Below, piece after piece: positions 38,006 to 47,087 of a stretch of 64,000 nucleotides of DNA. Every line of letters starts with the position of its first letter. The stretch's first letter is position 1. The notes beneath the pieces are model-generated. The model saw nothing but the letters and a program-made list of their open reading frames with translations, did not search any database and was not told where the DNA came from. The position numbers were made by a program, and so were the translations under genes. The stretch comes from JACRCT01 sp049841135 (GTDB taxonomy: Bacteria; Myxococcota; Myxococcia; Myxococcales; UBA5297): NCBI GenBank assembly GCA_049841135.1, contig JASGHK010000004.1, positions 2,790,001 to 2,854,000 of the forward strand. The letters are read 5' to 3'.

Positions 38006-39115
38006 TCAGGGGCTCGCTCGAAGCCCGCTCGCCTTGGCCTTCTTCGCCTTCTTCTCGGGCAGCTTCGCCGCGTCTGGATCGAGCCGGAGCGCCACGACCT
38101 CCTGCTGCAGCGCCTGCGCGTCGACGATCTGCCCGAGGTCCTTGCGCCCATTCTGCAGCTGGGCCGTCAGCGCGGCCGCGTCGCGGACGAGCGGCACCGG
38201 GCTCCTGGCGAACGTGGCGATGGCCGCCGCCAGCCGCTCGCTCTGACCGAAGAGGAACGCACGGAACAGCAGGTAGAGCGCCTCGGGCGGCACGCTGACC
38301 GCGGCGGAGACCGCCTTCCCCCAGCGCTTGGCGTCCATCGGAGGGTTGAGCTCGGGCTCGAACTCGCGGCGGATGATCGAACCGGGCTCTTCCAGGAGCG
38401 CCGCCTTGATCCACGCGGCGCGGTCCGTGAACACTCCCGTCTGCTGGGCGGCGTGGTACGGCTGCGGCTTGCCCTGGACGAGCTTCTCGATCACCCGGTC
38501 GAAGGGCCAGGTGGAGCCGACGCGGCCCGAGAGCTGCTCCGCCACCCGCGCGGCGACCTTCGACCGGATGGCCCCTTCGCCGACCAGGTCGAGCAGCACC
38601 TGCGCCAGCGCGAACGAGTCGAGGTCCGCGGCGACCGTCGACCTGAGGTGCCCGGTCGCGTGGTTCCAAAGGTGGATCGAGTGCTGGTCAGGCTCGGTCG
38701 CAGAGTCGTACAGACCGTAGAGCCACAGATCTCCCGACCGCGTAGAGCCCAGCGCCACCGCCCCGCTCAGAAGCTCCTCGAAGAGCGGCGGCCACTTCTC
38801 CTGAGCGAAGCGGAGCAGCGTCTCCGCGGTGTTCTTGCCCTTCTCGAGCTCGATCGTCGGGCACCAGCTCTCCGGGGCCCACTCGGTCATCCCCTGCGTC
38901 TCCAGAAACCCCGCGTCCGACAGGATTTTGTCGAGCCGGTCCAACTCCGGGAACGAGCGCCCATGGCAGGCCTTCAAACGCTTCGCCGCGGGCAGCGGGG
39001 CCCGTTTGGGGCGTTTGGAAGGCTTCTGCTCCAGCCTTGCGAGATGCCGCTTGAGCCCTTTTGCGACGAAGTCTTCGAGTTCGAGAGATAGAAAGAGTCC
39101 GTCTTCCGCCTGCAT
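38006..39115 (-). CDS. Unknown soluble protein
   Basis: 369 residues, not recognised. No signal peptide or membrane helix. The N-terminal 60 residues include a basic, Pro/Lys-rich stretch (RLEQKPSKRPKRAPLPAAKR). The middle (PPLFEELLSGAVALGSTRSG, DLWLYGLYDSATEPDQHSIH, LWNHATGHLRSTVAADLDSF) resembles SMI1/KNR4-type fold segments, but this is weak. The C-terminus is Lys-rich (PEKKAKKAKASGLRASP). The ATG at 39115 has GGAGG four bases upstream. Confidence 0.6.
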   Translation of the reverse strand: MQAEDGLFLSLELEDFVAKGLKRHLARLEQKPSKRPKRAPLPAAKRLKACHGRSFPELDRLDKILSDAGFLETQGMTEWAPESWCPTIELEKGKNTAETLLRFAQEKWPPLFEELLSGAVALGSTRSGDLWLYGLYDSATEPDQHSIHLWNHATGHLRSTVAADLDSFALAQVLLDLVGEGAIRSKVAARVAEQLSGRVGSTWPFDRVIEKLVQGKPQPYHAAQQTGVFTDRAAWIKAALLEEPGSIIRREFEPELNPPMDAKRWGKAVSAAVSVPPEALYLLFRAFLFGQSERLAAAIATFARSPVPLVRDAAALTAQLQNGRKDLGQIVDAQALQQEVVALRLDPDAAKLPEKKAKKAKASGLRASP

Positions 39116-39691
39116 ACGCCCTCCAAATCCCCATCCGGGTGACTCTTTTCGCCGCCCCCATCGGGGTCGGTTGGAACGTTTCACTCCATAAATGCAGGGA
39201 AGGACCATGGTCGCGCTCGCGAATCTTCTCGCCGGCGTCCGTTTCGCCAGTGCCCCGCTCTCCACCCGCGGCCGAATTCTCCAGGCCCTACGCGGTAGTC
39301 GCCAGCATCGACGTCCTTTGCCGCGCGGCGCCGCCGGCGTCCCGAGTCCCGCTGCTGCTGGGCGAGTAGTCGACACGGGCTCCGACGGAGGGCATCCGGG
39401 CAACGCCTCGGATCGCCGAAGGTTTTGGACCGGAGTGTCAGAAAGCGGGCTTTGCCCCGCTACGTTTGGGGCGCTCGGGCATCTGAAGCCCGAATCGATA
39501 TCCAGCCATCCGCTGCCTCGGCAGGCCGCGGTTGGTGCAGGGGTGACGTTGGGGATGGCGGCGAGGCGGCGGGCCCTACCGGCGGGCTGCGCGCGCGTGG
39601 TAGGAGAAACGTTCTCCGAACGGACAAGCCGGCAAAAGCGTGCAGTGAACCCCGCAGCGCTGCCGTAGCCCTCGCCGCAGCGTCACCCTCC
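39116..39691. other. Long divergent intergenic region upstream of ccoI
   Basis: 576 bp without a gene I can support. It contains three short perfect hairpins: AGCGGG-CTTTGC-CCCGCT near 39443, TCGGGC-ATCTGAA-GCCCGA near 39476, and GGAGAA-ACG-TTCTCC (39603-39617). The last is 75 bp upstream of ccoI and is a candidate operator. No FNR-type TTGATNNNNATCAA box was seen. Confidence 0.5.
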
Positions 39692-42079
39692 ATGACCTCG
39701 GTCGCGACCCTCAAGCCGCTCGCCGCGCCGCTCGCGGATCCCCGCGCGGTCGAGGCGTGCGTCCACTGCGGCCAGCCCGTCCCCCGCGGCCTGACGAAGT
39801 TCTGCTGCAGCGGTTGCGAAGCCGTGCACGGGCTGCTCCAGACCGAAGGGCTGATGCGCTACTACGACCTGCGCGGCGGGTCGGGGACTCCGGTCCAGCA
39901 GGGCGCGTCGCGCAGTCTCGACTGGCTCCAGGGAATCGACGTCTCCACCGGCCGCCTCTCGGTGGACGTGCAGGGCATCCACTGCTCGGCCTGCGTCTGG
40001 CTCCTCGACGAGCTGTTCAAGCGCGAGCCGGGCGCCGGCCAGATTCGCGTCAACCCCGGCATCGGCCGCCTCGACCTGTGGTTCGACCCCGCCGAGTTCG
40101 ACCCGGCTGCCTACACCCGCCGCGTCGAGTCCTTCGGCTACCTCGTCGGCCCACGGCGCAAGGAGCGCTCGGCGAGCCGCTCGCTGGTGGTGAGGCTGGG
40201 CATCTGCGCGGCGCTGGCGCTCAACGCGATGATGCTCTCCTTCGCGTTCTACTTCGGCCTCTCGCCGGCCGACGGGGTCGTCTACCGGGGCTTCGGCTGG
40301 CTGGCCTTCGCCCTGGCGACGCTCGCGGTGCTGGTGGGCGGGACCTTCTTCTTCCGCTCGGCGATCCGGGCGCTGCGCCTGGGGGCGCTGCACCTCGACC
40401 TGCCCATCGCGCTGGGCATCGCGCTCTCCTACGCCGGCAGCGTTTGGGCCTTCTTCGCCCACGGGGGCGGGGCCGCGTACTTCGACACCGTCGCCTCCTT
40501 CATCACCTTGATGCTGCTGGGCAAGTACCTCCCCGAGCGGATGCTCGAGCGCAACCGCAGCCGCGTGCTCCAGGACGACGGCGTCGACCAGCTGCCGCAG
40601 AAGAAGGTCGGCGCCGACGGCTCGACGGCGACGATCGCCGCGGGGGCCGTGCGTCGAGGCGACGAGCTGGCCTTCGCCCCCGGAGATCTCGCCGTCGTCG
40701 ACGTCCAGCTGACCCGAGGAAGCGCTTCCTGCTCGCTCGACTGGATCACCGGCGAGGCCGACCCCAAGGCCTTCGAGCCCGGGCAGACCGTCCCCGCCGG
40801 CGCCTTCAACGTGGGCTCGCGCGCCTTCCGCGGCGTGGCGCTGACCGACTTCGAAGGCTCGCGGATCCGCTCGCTCCTGTCGGCGCCCGCCGACCTCTCC
40901 GGACCGGCCGAGCGGACCCCGCGCGAGCGCTTCTTCGCGACCTTCAGCCGCATGTACGTCATCGCCGTCCTCGCCGTCGCCGCCGCGACCTTCCTGGGCT
41001 GGTGGCTCCTCGGCGCCTCGCCCGAGCAGGGCATGCTCTCCGCCGTCGCGGTGCTCGTCGTCACCTGCCCGTGCGCCATCGGCCTGGCGGCGCCGCTGGC
41101 CTATGAGCTCGGCCTCTCGCGCCTGCGCCGCCGCGGCATCTTCCTGCGCACCTCGGGCGGCCTCGACAAGCTGGCCCACGTCCGCGAGCTGGCGCTCGAC
41201 AAGACCGGCACGCTGACCGATGGCGACCTTGCGCTGGCCAATCCCGAGGCGCTCGGTCCCCTCGGCGCGGACGATCTCTCGGCGCTGCGGCAGATGGTCG
41301 AGGGCAGCAACCACCCGCATAGCCGAGCGCTCGCAGCTGCCCTCTCCCGCTTGCCGCGCAGCCCCGGTGCCGAGCTCGCGTGCGACGAGCAGGCTGGGAG
41401 CGGGGTCGAGGCCAAGGGCGGCGGCCACACCTGGCGGCTGGGAGCCCGCTCCTTCGCGCTCGCGCAGGACGCCTTCGACGGGCCGGCCGTCGCCACGACC
41501 TGCTTCTCGCGCGACGGCGCCGAGCTCGCGTCCTTCCGGTTCGACGAGCGGCCCCGGCCCGACGCCGCCGAGGAGCTGGCTTCGCTGGAGCGGCGCGGCT
41601 ACGGGGTCCAGATCCTGAGCGGCGATGCGCCCGAGCGCGCGGCGTCGGTGGGCGCGTCGCTGGGCCTGAAGGCTTCACAGTGCCTGGGCGGGCTGTCGCC
41701 GGAGCAGAAGGCGGCGTGGATCCGCTCGCGCCCGCCGCGCTCGGTGCTGATGCTGGGGGACGGCATCAACGACAGCCTGGCCTTCCACGAGGCCTGGTGC
41801 TCGGGGACTCCGGCGGTGAACCGGCCCTTCGTGCCCTCGCGAGTGGACTTCTACTACCTGAGCCCCGGCCTCGCCCCCATCGGCGAAGCGCTGGCGGTGG
41901 CCCGGCGCGTGACCCGCACCGTGAGCGGCATCGTCGGGGTGGCGCTCGCCTACAACTCGGTCGTGGTGGCGCTGGCCGCGGCCGCGCTGGTCACCCCGCT
42001 GTTCGCAGCGGTGGCGATGCCGCTCAGCTCGGTCTCGTTCGTGCTCGCCGCCTCGTACTCGGTGGGGAGGAGCCGCTGA
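39692..42079 (+). CDS. ccoI: cbb3 oxidase-associated copper P-type ATPase
   Basis: 795 residues; exports Cu for assembly of the cbb3 oxidase copper centre. N-terminal Cys motifs CVHCGQPVPRGLTKFCCSGC (about residues 22-41) precede a heavy-metal domain (VQGIHCSACVWLL, about 92). The transmembrane CPC motif is in VVTCPCAIGLAAP (about 455), the phosphorylation site in LALDKTGTLTDGD (about 503) and the hinge in MLGDGINDSLAF (about 686). Eight helices are visible. The ATG at 39692 starts just before the Cys motif. The stop overlaps ccoS (TGATG). Confidence 0.93.
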   Translation: MTSVATLKPLAAPLADPRAVEACVHCGQPVPRGLTKFCCSGCEAVHGLLQTEGLMRYYDLRGGSGTPVQQGASRSLDWLQGIDVSTGRLSVDVQGIHCSACVWLLDELFKREPGAGQIRVNPGIGRLDLWFDPAEFDPAAYTRRVESFGYLVGPRRKERSASRSLVVRLGICAALALNAMMLSFAFYFGLSPADGVVYRGFGWLAFALATLAVLVGGTFFFRSAIRALRLGALHLDLPIALGIALSYAGSVWAFFAHGGGAAYFDTVASFITLMLLGKYLPERMLERNRSRVLQDDGVDQLPQKKVGADGSTATIAAGAVRRGDELAFAPGDLAVVDVQLTRGSASCSLDWITGEADPKAFEPGQTVPAGAFNVGSRAFRGVALTDFEGSRIRSLLSAPADLSGPAERTPRERFFATFSRMYVIAVLAVAAATFLGWWLLGASPEQGMLSAVAVLVVTCPCAIGLAAPLAYELGLSRLRRRGIFLRTSGGLDKLAHVRELALDKTGTLTDGDLALANPEALGPLGADDLSALRQMVEGSNHPHSRALAAALSRLPRSPGAELACDEQAGSGVEAKGGGHTWRLGARSFALAQDAFDGPAVATTCFSRDGAELASFRFDERPRPDAAEELASLERRGYGVQILSGDAPERAASVGASLGLKASQCLGGLSPEQKAAWIRSRPPRSVLMLGDGINDSLAFHEAWCSGTPAVNRPFVPSRVDFYYLSPGLAPIGEALAVARRVTRTVSGIVGVALAYNSVVVALAAAALVTPLFAAVAMPLSSVSFVLAASYSVGRSR

Positions 42080-42240
42080 TGGAGATCATCCTCGGGCTCA
42101 TCTTCATCTGCCTCGTGCTGGTGGCCGGAGCGCTGTTGGCGTTCGGCTACAGCGTCCACGCCGGCGACCACGAGCAGGCCGAGCGCATGTCTTTGATGCC
42201 TTTGGAGAGCGAAGAACAGCTCCAGGAGAAGAAGGAATGA
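42079..42240 (+). CDS. ccoS: cbb3-type oxidase assembly protein CcoS
   Basis: 53 residues with one membrane helix (ILGLIFICLVLVAGALLAFG). A short charged tail follows, as in CcoS, a small protein needed for maturation of the cbb3 oxidase. It overlaps ccoI at its start (TGATG) and ccoNO at its end (ATGA), so the three are tightly coupled. Confidence 0.85.
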   Translation: MEIILGLIFICLVLVAGALLAFGYSVHAGDHEQAERMSLMPLESEEQLQEKKE

Positions 42241-44680
42241 ACACCGTCCGCATCGAGTACGACGACAAGGTCGTGCGCCAGTTCATCTGGGCCTCCATCC
42301 TCTTCGGCATCGTCGGGATGCTGGTGGGCGTCTGGATCGCCCTGGAGATGGTGGCGCACAACGCCGCCATGGGCGTCAGCCTCTTCAACTTCGGCCGGCT
42401 GCGCCCGCTGCACACCAACGCGGTCATCTTCGCGTTCGTGGGCAACATGCTCTTCGCCGGCATCTACTACTCGACGCAGCGGCTGGTGAAGGCCCCGCTG
42501 GCCTCGCCGCTGCTCACCAAGATCCACTTCTGGGGCTGGCAGGCCATCATCGCCGCCGCGGCCATCACGCTGCCCTTGGGCATCAGCCAGAGCCGCGAGT
42601 ACGCCGAGGCTCGAATGGCCCATCGACCTCGCCATCGCGGCGATCTGGATCGTCTTCGCGGTCAACTTCTTCTGGACGCTGGCCAAGCGGCGCGAGAAGA
42701 ACCTCTACGTCGCCATCTGGTTCTACATCGCCACCATCGTCACCGTGGCGGTGCTGCACGTCGTCAACAACCTCGAGCTGCCCAACTCGCTCTTGCGCAG
42801 CTACCCCATCTTCGCCGGCGTGCAGGGCGCGCTGGTCCAGTGGTGGTACGGCCACAACGCCGTCGCCTTCTTCCTGACCACGCCCATCCTGGGCATCATG
42901 TACTACTTCCTGCCCAAGGCGGCCGAGCGGCCCGTCTACTCCTACCGTCTCTCGCTGGTCCACTTCTGGTCGCTCATCTTCGTCTACATCTGGGCCGGCC
43001 CCCACCACCTGCTCTACACCGCGCTGCCGGACTGGGCGCAGAGCCTGGGCATGCTCTTCTCGGTGATGCTCTGGGCGCCCTCCTGGGGCGGCATGCTCAA
43101 CGGCCTGCTGACCATGAAGGGCGCGTGGGGAAAGCTGCGCGAGGACCCAGTCCTCAAGTTCCTCATCGCCGGCGTGACGTTCTACGGCATGGCCACCTTC
43201 GAGGGCCCGCTGCTGTCCATCAAGGGCGTCAACGGCCTGGCCCACTACACCGACTGGATCATCGGGCACGTCCACGAGGGCGCGCTGGGCTGGAATGGGT
43301 TCATGGCGGCCGGCATGTTCTATTGGCTCGTCCCGCGCCTGTACGGCACGCAGCTCAAGAGCAAGGCGATGGCCGACCTGCACTTCTACATCGGCATCGT
43401 CGGCGTGGTGCTCTACCTGGTCTCGATGTGGTTCGGCGGCATCACCCAGGGCCTGATGCTGCGCGCGGTCACCCCCGAGGGTTCGCTGCAGTACCCGTCG
43501 TTCCTGGAGACCCTGCTGGCGCTCAAGCCCTTCTACCTGATGCGCCTGGCCGGCGGCACGCTGTACCTGACCGGCATGGGCCTGATGGCCTGGAACCTCC
43601 TGGCGACCGCGCTGGCCGGCAAGGCCGTCAACGGCTCGACCGAGGTGGTGGTCGAGGCGGCCGCCGAGGCCGAGGTCCCCGCCGCCAAGATCCTCCTATC
43701 CAAGCCGATGTTCGTCATTGGCGGCCTGCTGGTGCTGGTGGTCGGGATGGGCGTCTCCAACCTGGTGATGGCGGTGCTCTTCTTCGTGATGGTGGCCACG
43801 CTGGTGGTCTACGCCATCGTCGAGGCGCCGGCGGGCGGCTACAACTGGCACCAGATGCTGGAGGGCAAGGCGTTCCTGTTCACCGCGCTCTCGCTGGTGG
43901 CCATCCTCATCGGCGGCGCCGCCGAGATCCTGCCCACCCTGGCGGTGAAGGCCGCGGTGCCGGTGACCGGCGCGGTGCAGCGCCCGTACACGCCGCTCGA
44001 GGTCGCCGGCCGCGAGGTGTACGTGCGCGAGGGCTGCTACACCTGCCACTCGCAGATGGTGCGCTCCATGGCGTCGGACACCCTGCGCTACGGCAAGGTC
44101 AGCCGCGCCGAGGAGTTCATCTACGACCGTCCGTTCCAGTGGGGCAGCAAGCGCACCGGCCCCGACCTGCACCGCGAGGGCGGCAAGTACCCGAACCTCT
44201 GGCACTACCAGCACATGATCGACGCGCGCTCGACCTCGCCCGGCTCGAATATGCCGGCCTATGCCTTCCTGAAGGACGCCAAGGCCGACCACGAGAAGCT
44301 CCCGACGCTGATGTCGGCGATGCGGACCCTCGGGACGCCGTACAGCGACCAGGAGATCTCCGGGGCCGCCCAGGCCGCGCGCAAGGAAGGCGAAGTCATC
44401 GCGGCCGACCTCGCCTCGCAGGGCGTCAGAGATCGAGCCCGACACCGAGCTGGTGGCGTTGACGGGCTACCTGCAGGCGCTGGGCAGGAACGTGGTGGCG
44501 GCGCCAGCCCCTGCCGCCAACGCTGCACCTGCGTCCGCTCCCGCTGCCGCACCTGCGCCCGCGGCGCCCGCTGCTCCTGCGGCTGCGCCGGCCCCCGAAG
44601 CGGCTGCTCCCGCCGCAGCTCCCGCCGCTGCGCCCTCCGCTCCGGCGCCGGCAGCTCCGCCCACCGCACCGGCCAAGTAA
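42237..44680 (+). CDS. ccoNO: Fused cbb3 oxidase subunits I and II (CcoN-CcoO), two frame breaks
   Basis: About 813 residues. Residues 1-480 are CcoN, the haem-copper subunit: HTNAVIFAFVGNMLF (about 61), WWYGHNAVAFFLT (about 200), WAGPHHLLYTALPDW (about 255) and the IIGHVHEGALGWNGF pair of His (about 342). Extra helices then lead into CcoO with its c-type haem motif CYTCHSQMV (about 600). The last 65 residues are an Ala/Pro-only tail. An extra G at 42608-42609 and an extra A near 44428 shift the frame; both are single-base. In most bacteria ccoN and ccoO are separate genes. Confidence 0.9.
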
Positions 44681-44691
44681 GGAGACGCCGA

Positions 44692-44889
44692 ATGTTCCAG
44701 ACGATCTTCCAGCGCTTGGACGACGGGACCCTGGTGGGTCCCCTGCTCGCCCTGTTCCTCTTCCTCTTCGTCTTCATCTTCCAGTTGGTGCGGATCGTCC
44801 GCGCGCCGCGTCAGGAGATCCTGGCGCAGGCGATGCTCCCGCTCACCGACGACACCACCCCGCGCCGCGACAAGGAGACTCAGCGATGA
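44692..44889 (+). CDS. ccoQ: cbb3 oxidase small subunit CcoQ
   Basis: 65 residues. One membrane helix (VGPLLALFLFLFVFIFQLV, about 15-33) is followed by a short polar tail; position between ccoO and ccoP is that of CcoQ, which stabilises the complex. The ATG at 44692 has AAGGAG upstream and the stop overlaps ccoP (ATGA). Confidence 0.78.
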   Translation: MFQTIFQRLDDGTLVGPLLALFLFLFVFIFQLVRIVRAPRQEILAQAMLPLTDDTTPRRDKETQR

Positions 44890-45476
44890 CCGCCGCGACC
44901 GACCAGACCCAGCCCTCGGAGACCCCGGCGGCCCCCGCCGATGGTCACGTCCACTCCGTGCACGACGGCATCGTGGAGCACGACAACCACCTGCCTCGGT
45001 GGTGGCTGCTCACCCTCTTCGGGGCCGTCGTCTTCTCGTTCGGGTACTGGTTCTACTACCAGCACCTGACGGGCCCCGGTCAGCGCGCCGAGCTCGCGGC
45101 CGACGAGAAGATGCTCTCCGACCTGCGCGAGAAGGCGCTGTCGTCCAAGGTCTCCGACGAGAGCCTCCTCGCCCTGTCGAAGGACGCCGCGGCCGTCGGG
45201 CGCGGCGCGGAGCTGTTCAAGGCCAACTGCGTCGCCTGCCACGAAGCCAAGGGAGAGGGGAAGATCGGCCCGAACCTCACCGACGCCTACTGGATCCACG
45301 GCGGCAAGCCCACCCAGATCTTCGGGACGGTGGTCAACGGCGTGCCCGACAAGGGCATGCTCGCCTGGGGCCCGGTCCTCGGCGCCGGCAAGATCCAGGA
45401 CGTCGTCGGCTACGTGCTCACCCTGAAGAACACCAACGTCAAGGGCAAGGAGCCCCAGGGCAACAAGGAGGAGTAG
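44886..45476 (+). CDS. ccoP: cbb3 oxidase c-type cytochrome subunit CcoP, single-haem form
   Basis: 196 residues. An N-terminal region (HDGIVEHDNHLPRWWLLTLF, about 26-45, with the conserved D-N-LPRWW) leads into one membrane helix. A single cytochrome c domain follows: CVACH (about 117), IGPNLTDAYWIHGG and the Met ligand in KGMLAWGP (about 157). Most CcoP proteins have about 300 residues and two CxxCH motifs. Here only one is present and the end shows no sign of truncation. Electrons would enter the oxidase through one haem fewer. Confidence 0.88.
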   Translation: MTAATDQTQPSETPAAPADGHVHSVHDGIVEHDNHLPRWWLLTLFGAVVFSFGYWFYYQHLTGPGQRAELAADEKMLSDLREKALSSKVSDESLLALSKDAAAVGRGAELFKANCVACHEAKGEGKIGPNLTDAYWIHGGKPTQIFGTVVNGVPDKGMLAWGPVLGAGKIQDVVGYVLTLKNTNVKGKEPQGNKEE

Positions 45477-45574
45477 AGTCCTCCGTCGGATCGCTCCGGC
45501 TGGGCTCGCTCGTGACGGGTCCGGGAGACATCTTGGACTCGCCGGGCCCCATGCCCGGCGGACGGGTCGCGCAC

Positions 45575-46951
45575 ATGAGCCTCGACGCACCTTCGATCGA
45601 CACCCTCTCCTCCGTCGGCCCTGGAGGGGCGCGCAACTTCCTGCACCCCGCCAAGGCCCGCGGCCGGTTCGCCCGCGGCCGGTCGATCGTCTTCGCCATC
45701 CTCATTGCGGTCTTCGTCTCGCTGCCCTTCTTCACCATCAACGGCCGCCCGGGCATCTGGCTGGACATGGCCGGGCGCAGCTTCCACATCCTGGGCTTCT
45801 CCGTCGGGCCCACCCAGACGTGGCTGCTGTTCTTCCTGTTCCTGGCGGCGGTCTTCACGCTGGTGGTCGTCAGCGCGCTGTGGGGCCGCATCTGGTGCGG
45901 CTGGGGCTGCCCGCAGACCGTCTGGCTGGAAGGCGTCTTCCGCCGGGTGGAGCGGCTCTTCGAGGGCGACCGGCACAAGCAGCTGCAGCTCGACGCCGCT
46001 CCCTGGAGCGCGGAGAAGGCGCTGCGCAAGGGCGGCAAGAACCTCGTCTTCCTCCTGCTCTCGGTGGTCATCGCCCACCTGGTGGTCTGCTACTTCGTGC
46101 CGCCGGCGAAGCTCTGGCAGCTGATGGGCCGCGGCCCCAACGCCGACGCCGAGGTCTTCCTCTGGTCGTCGGCGCTGACCGCGGTCGTCTTCTTCAACTT
46201 CGCGTGGTTCCGCGAGCAGATGTGCATCATCCTCTGCCCCTACGGTCGCCTCCAGTCGGTGCTCACCGACCAGGACACGGTGGTCGTCGGCTACGACGCC
46301 CGCCGCGGCGAGCCCCGCGGCAAGGCCACCAAGTCCGGCCACGGCGACTGCGTCGACTGCTCGCGCTGCGTCGCGGTCTGCCCCACCGGCATCGACATCC
46401 GCCAGGGCCTGCAGCTCGAGTGCGTCGGCTGCGCCGCCTGCGCGGACGCCTGCGACGAGATCATGGCCAAGCTGAAGCGGCCGCGAGGGCTCATCCGCTA
46501 CGACAGCCAGCGCGGCCTGACCTCGGGCGAGCACCGCTTCCTGCGCCCGCGCGTCTACGTCTACGCGGTCATCGCCGCCCTGCTGCTCGTCGCCGGCACG
46601 GTCCTCGCGCGCTCGCGTCCCGAGCTGCCGGTGACGCTGGTGCGGCAGGTGGGCGCCCCGTTCGTCCTCGACGGGGACGACGTCCGCAACGCCTACCTGC
46701 TGCGGACCGCCAACAAGACCGAGCAGGACGAGCTCTTGACCATCGAGGTGACTCCGTCCAACCCCAAGGCCGAGGTGACGCTGCCCGCCAAGACGTGGCC
46801 CTTGCCGCCCCAGGGCATCGCGGCCATCCCGGTCTTCGTCGAGGTCGACCGCGAGCACTTCTCCGGACCGTTCGACGTCGCGGTGAAGGTCACCGGCAGG
46901 GACGGACGCCAGGCGGAGCTGCACGCGCAGTTCCTGGGGCCGCAGCAGTAG
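45575..46951 (+). CDS. ccoG: cbb3 oxidase accessory iron-sulfur protein
   Basis: 458 residues; CcoG/FixG reduces copper for delivery to the oxidase. Membrane helices at about 30-50, 75-95 (with WGRIWCGWGCPQTVWLEG just after), 155-175 and 195-215 precede two 4Fe-4S motifs CVDCSRCVAVCPTGIDIRQ (about 263) and CVGCAACADACD (about 287). The C-terminal 130 residues form the Ig-like domain usual for the family. An in-frame ATG at 45551 would add eight residues. No ccoH follows. Confidence 0.9.
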   Translation: MSLDAPSIDTLSSVGPGGARNFLHPAKARGRFARGRSIVFAILIAVFVSLPFFTINGRPGIWLDMAGRSFHILGFSVGPTQTWLLFFLFLAAVFTLVVVSALWGRIWCGWGCPQTVWLEGVFRRVERLFEGDRHKQLQLDAAPWSAEKALRKGGKNLVFLLLSVVIAHLVVCYFVPPAKLWQLMGRGPNADAEVFLWSSALTAVVFFNFAWFREQMCIILCPYGRLQSVLTDQDTVVVGYDARRGEPRGKATKSGHGDCVDCSRCVAVCPTGIDIRQGLQLECVGCAACADACDEIMAKLKRPRGLIRYDSQRGLTSGEHRFLRPRVYVYAVIAALLLVAGTVLARSRPELPVTLVRQVGAPFVLDGDDVRNAYLLRTANKTEQDELLTIEVTPSNPKAEVTLPAKTWPLPPQGIAAIPVFVEVDREHFSGPFDVAVKVTGRDGRQAELHAQFLGPQQ

Positions 46952-47087
46952 CGACGGTTTCAGGGGGTGCCGAGGCGCGGTGCGAGCGCTCGCAGCGCCT
47001 CGAGCCGGCTTGCGTAAGGTATGTCAGCGTTCGCCGACACCGTCCGCCCCCCTTGGATGCCGCAGGGGCCTACGGGTCCAGGGCCTG

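Noticed and set aside
39192..39668. Possible 158-residue gene upstream of ccoI
   Set aside because: Composition is Arg/Ala/Gly-rich without domain, the start lacks a convincing context, and several hairpins fill the region.
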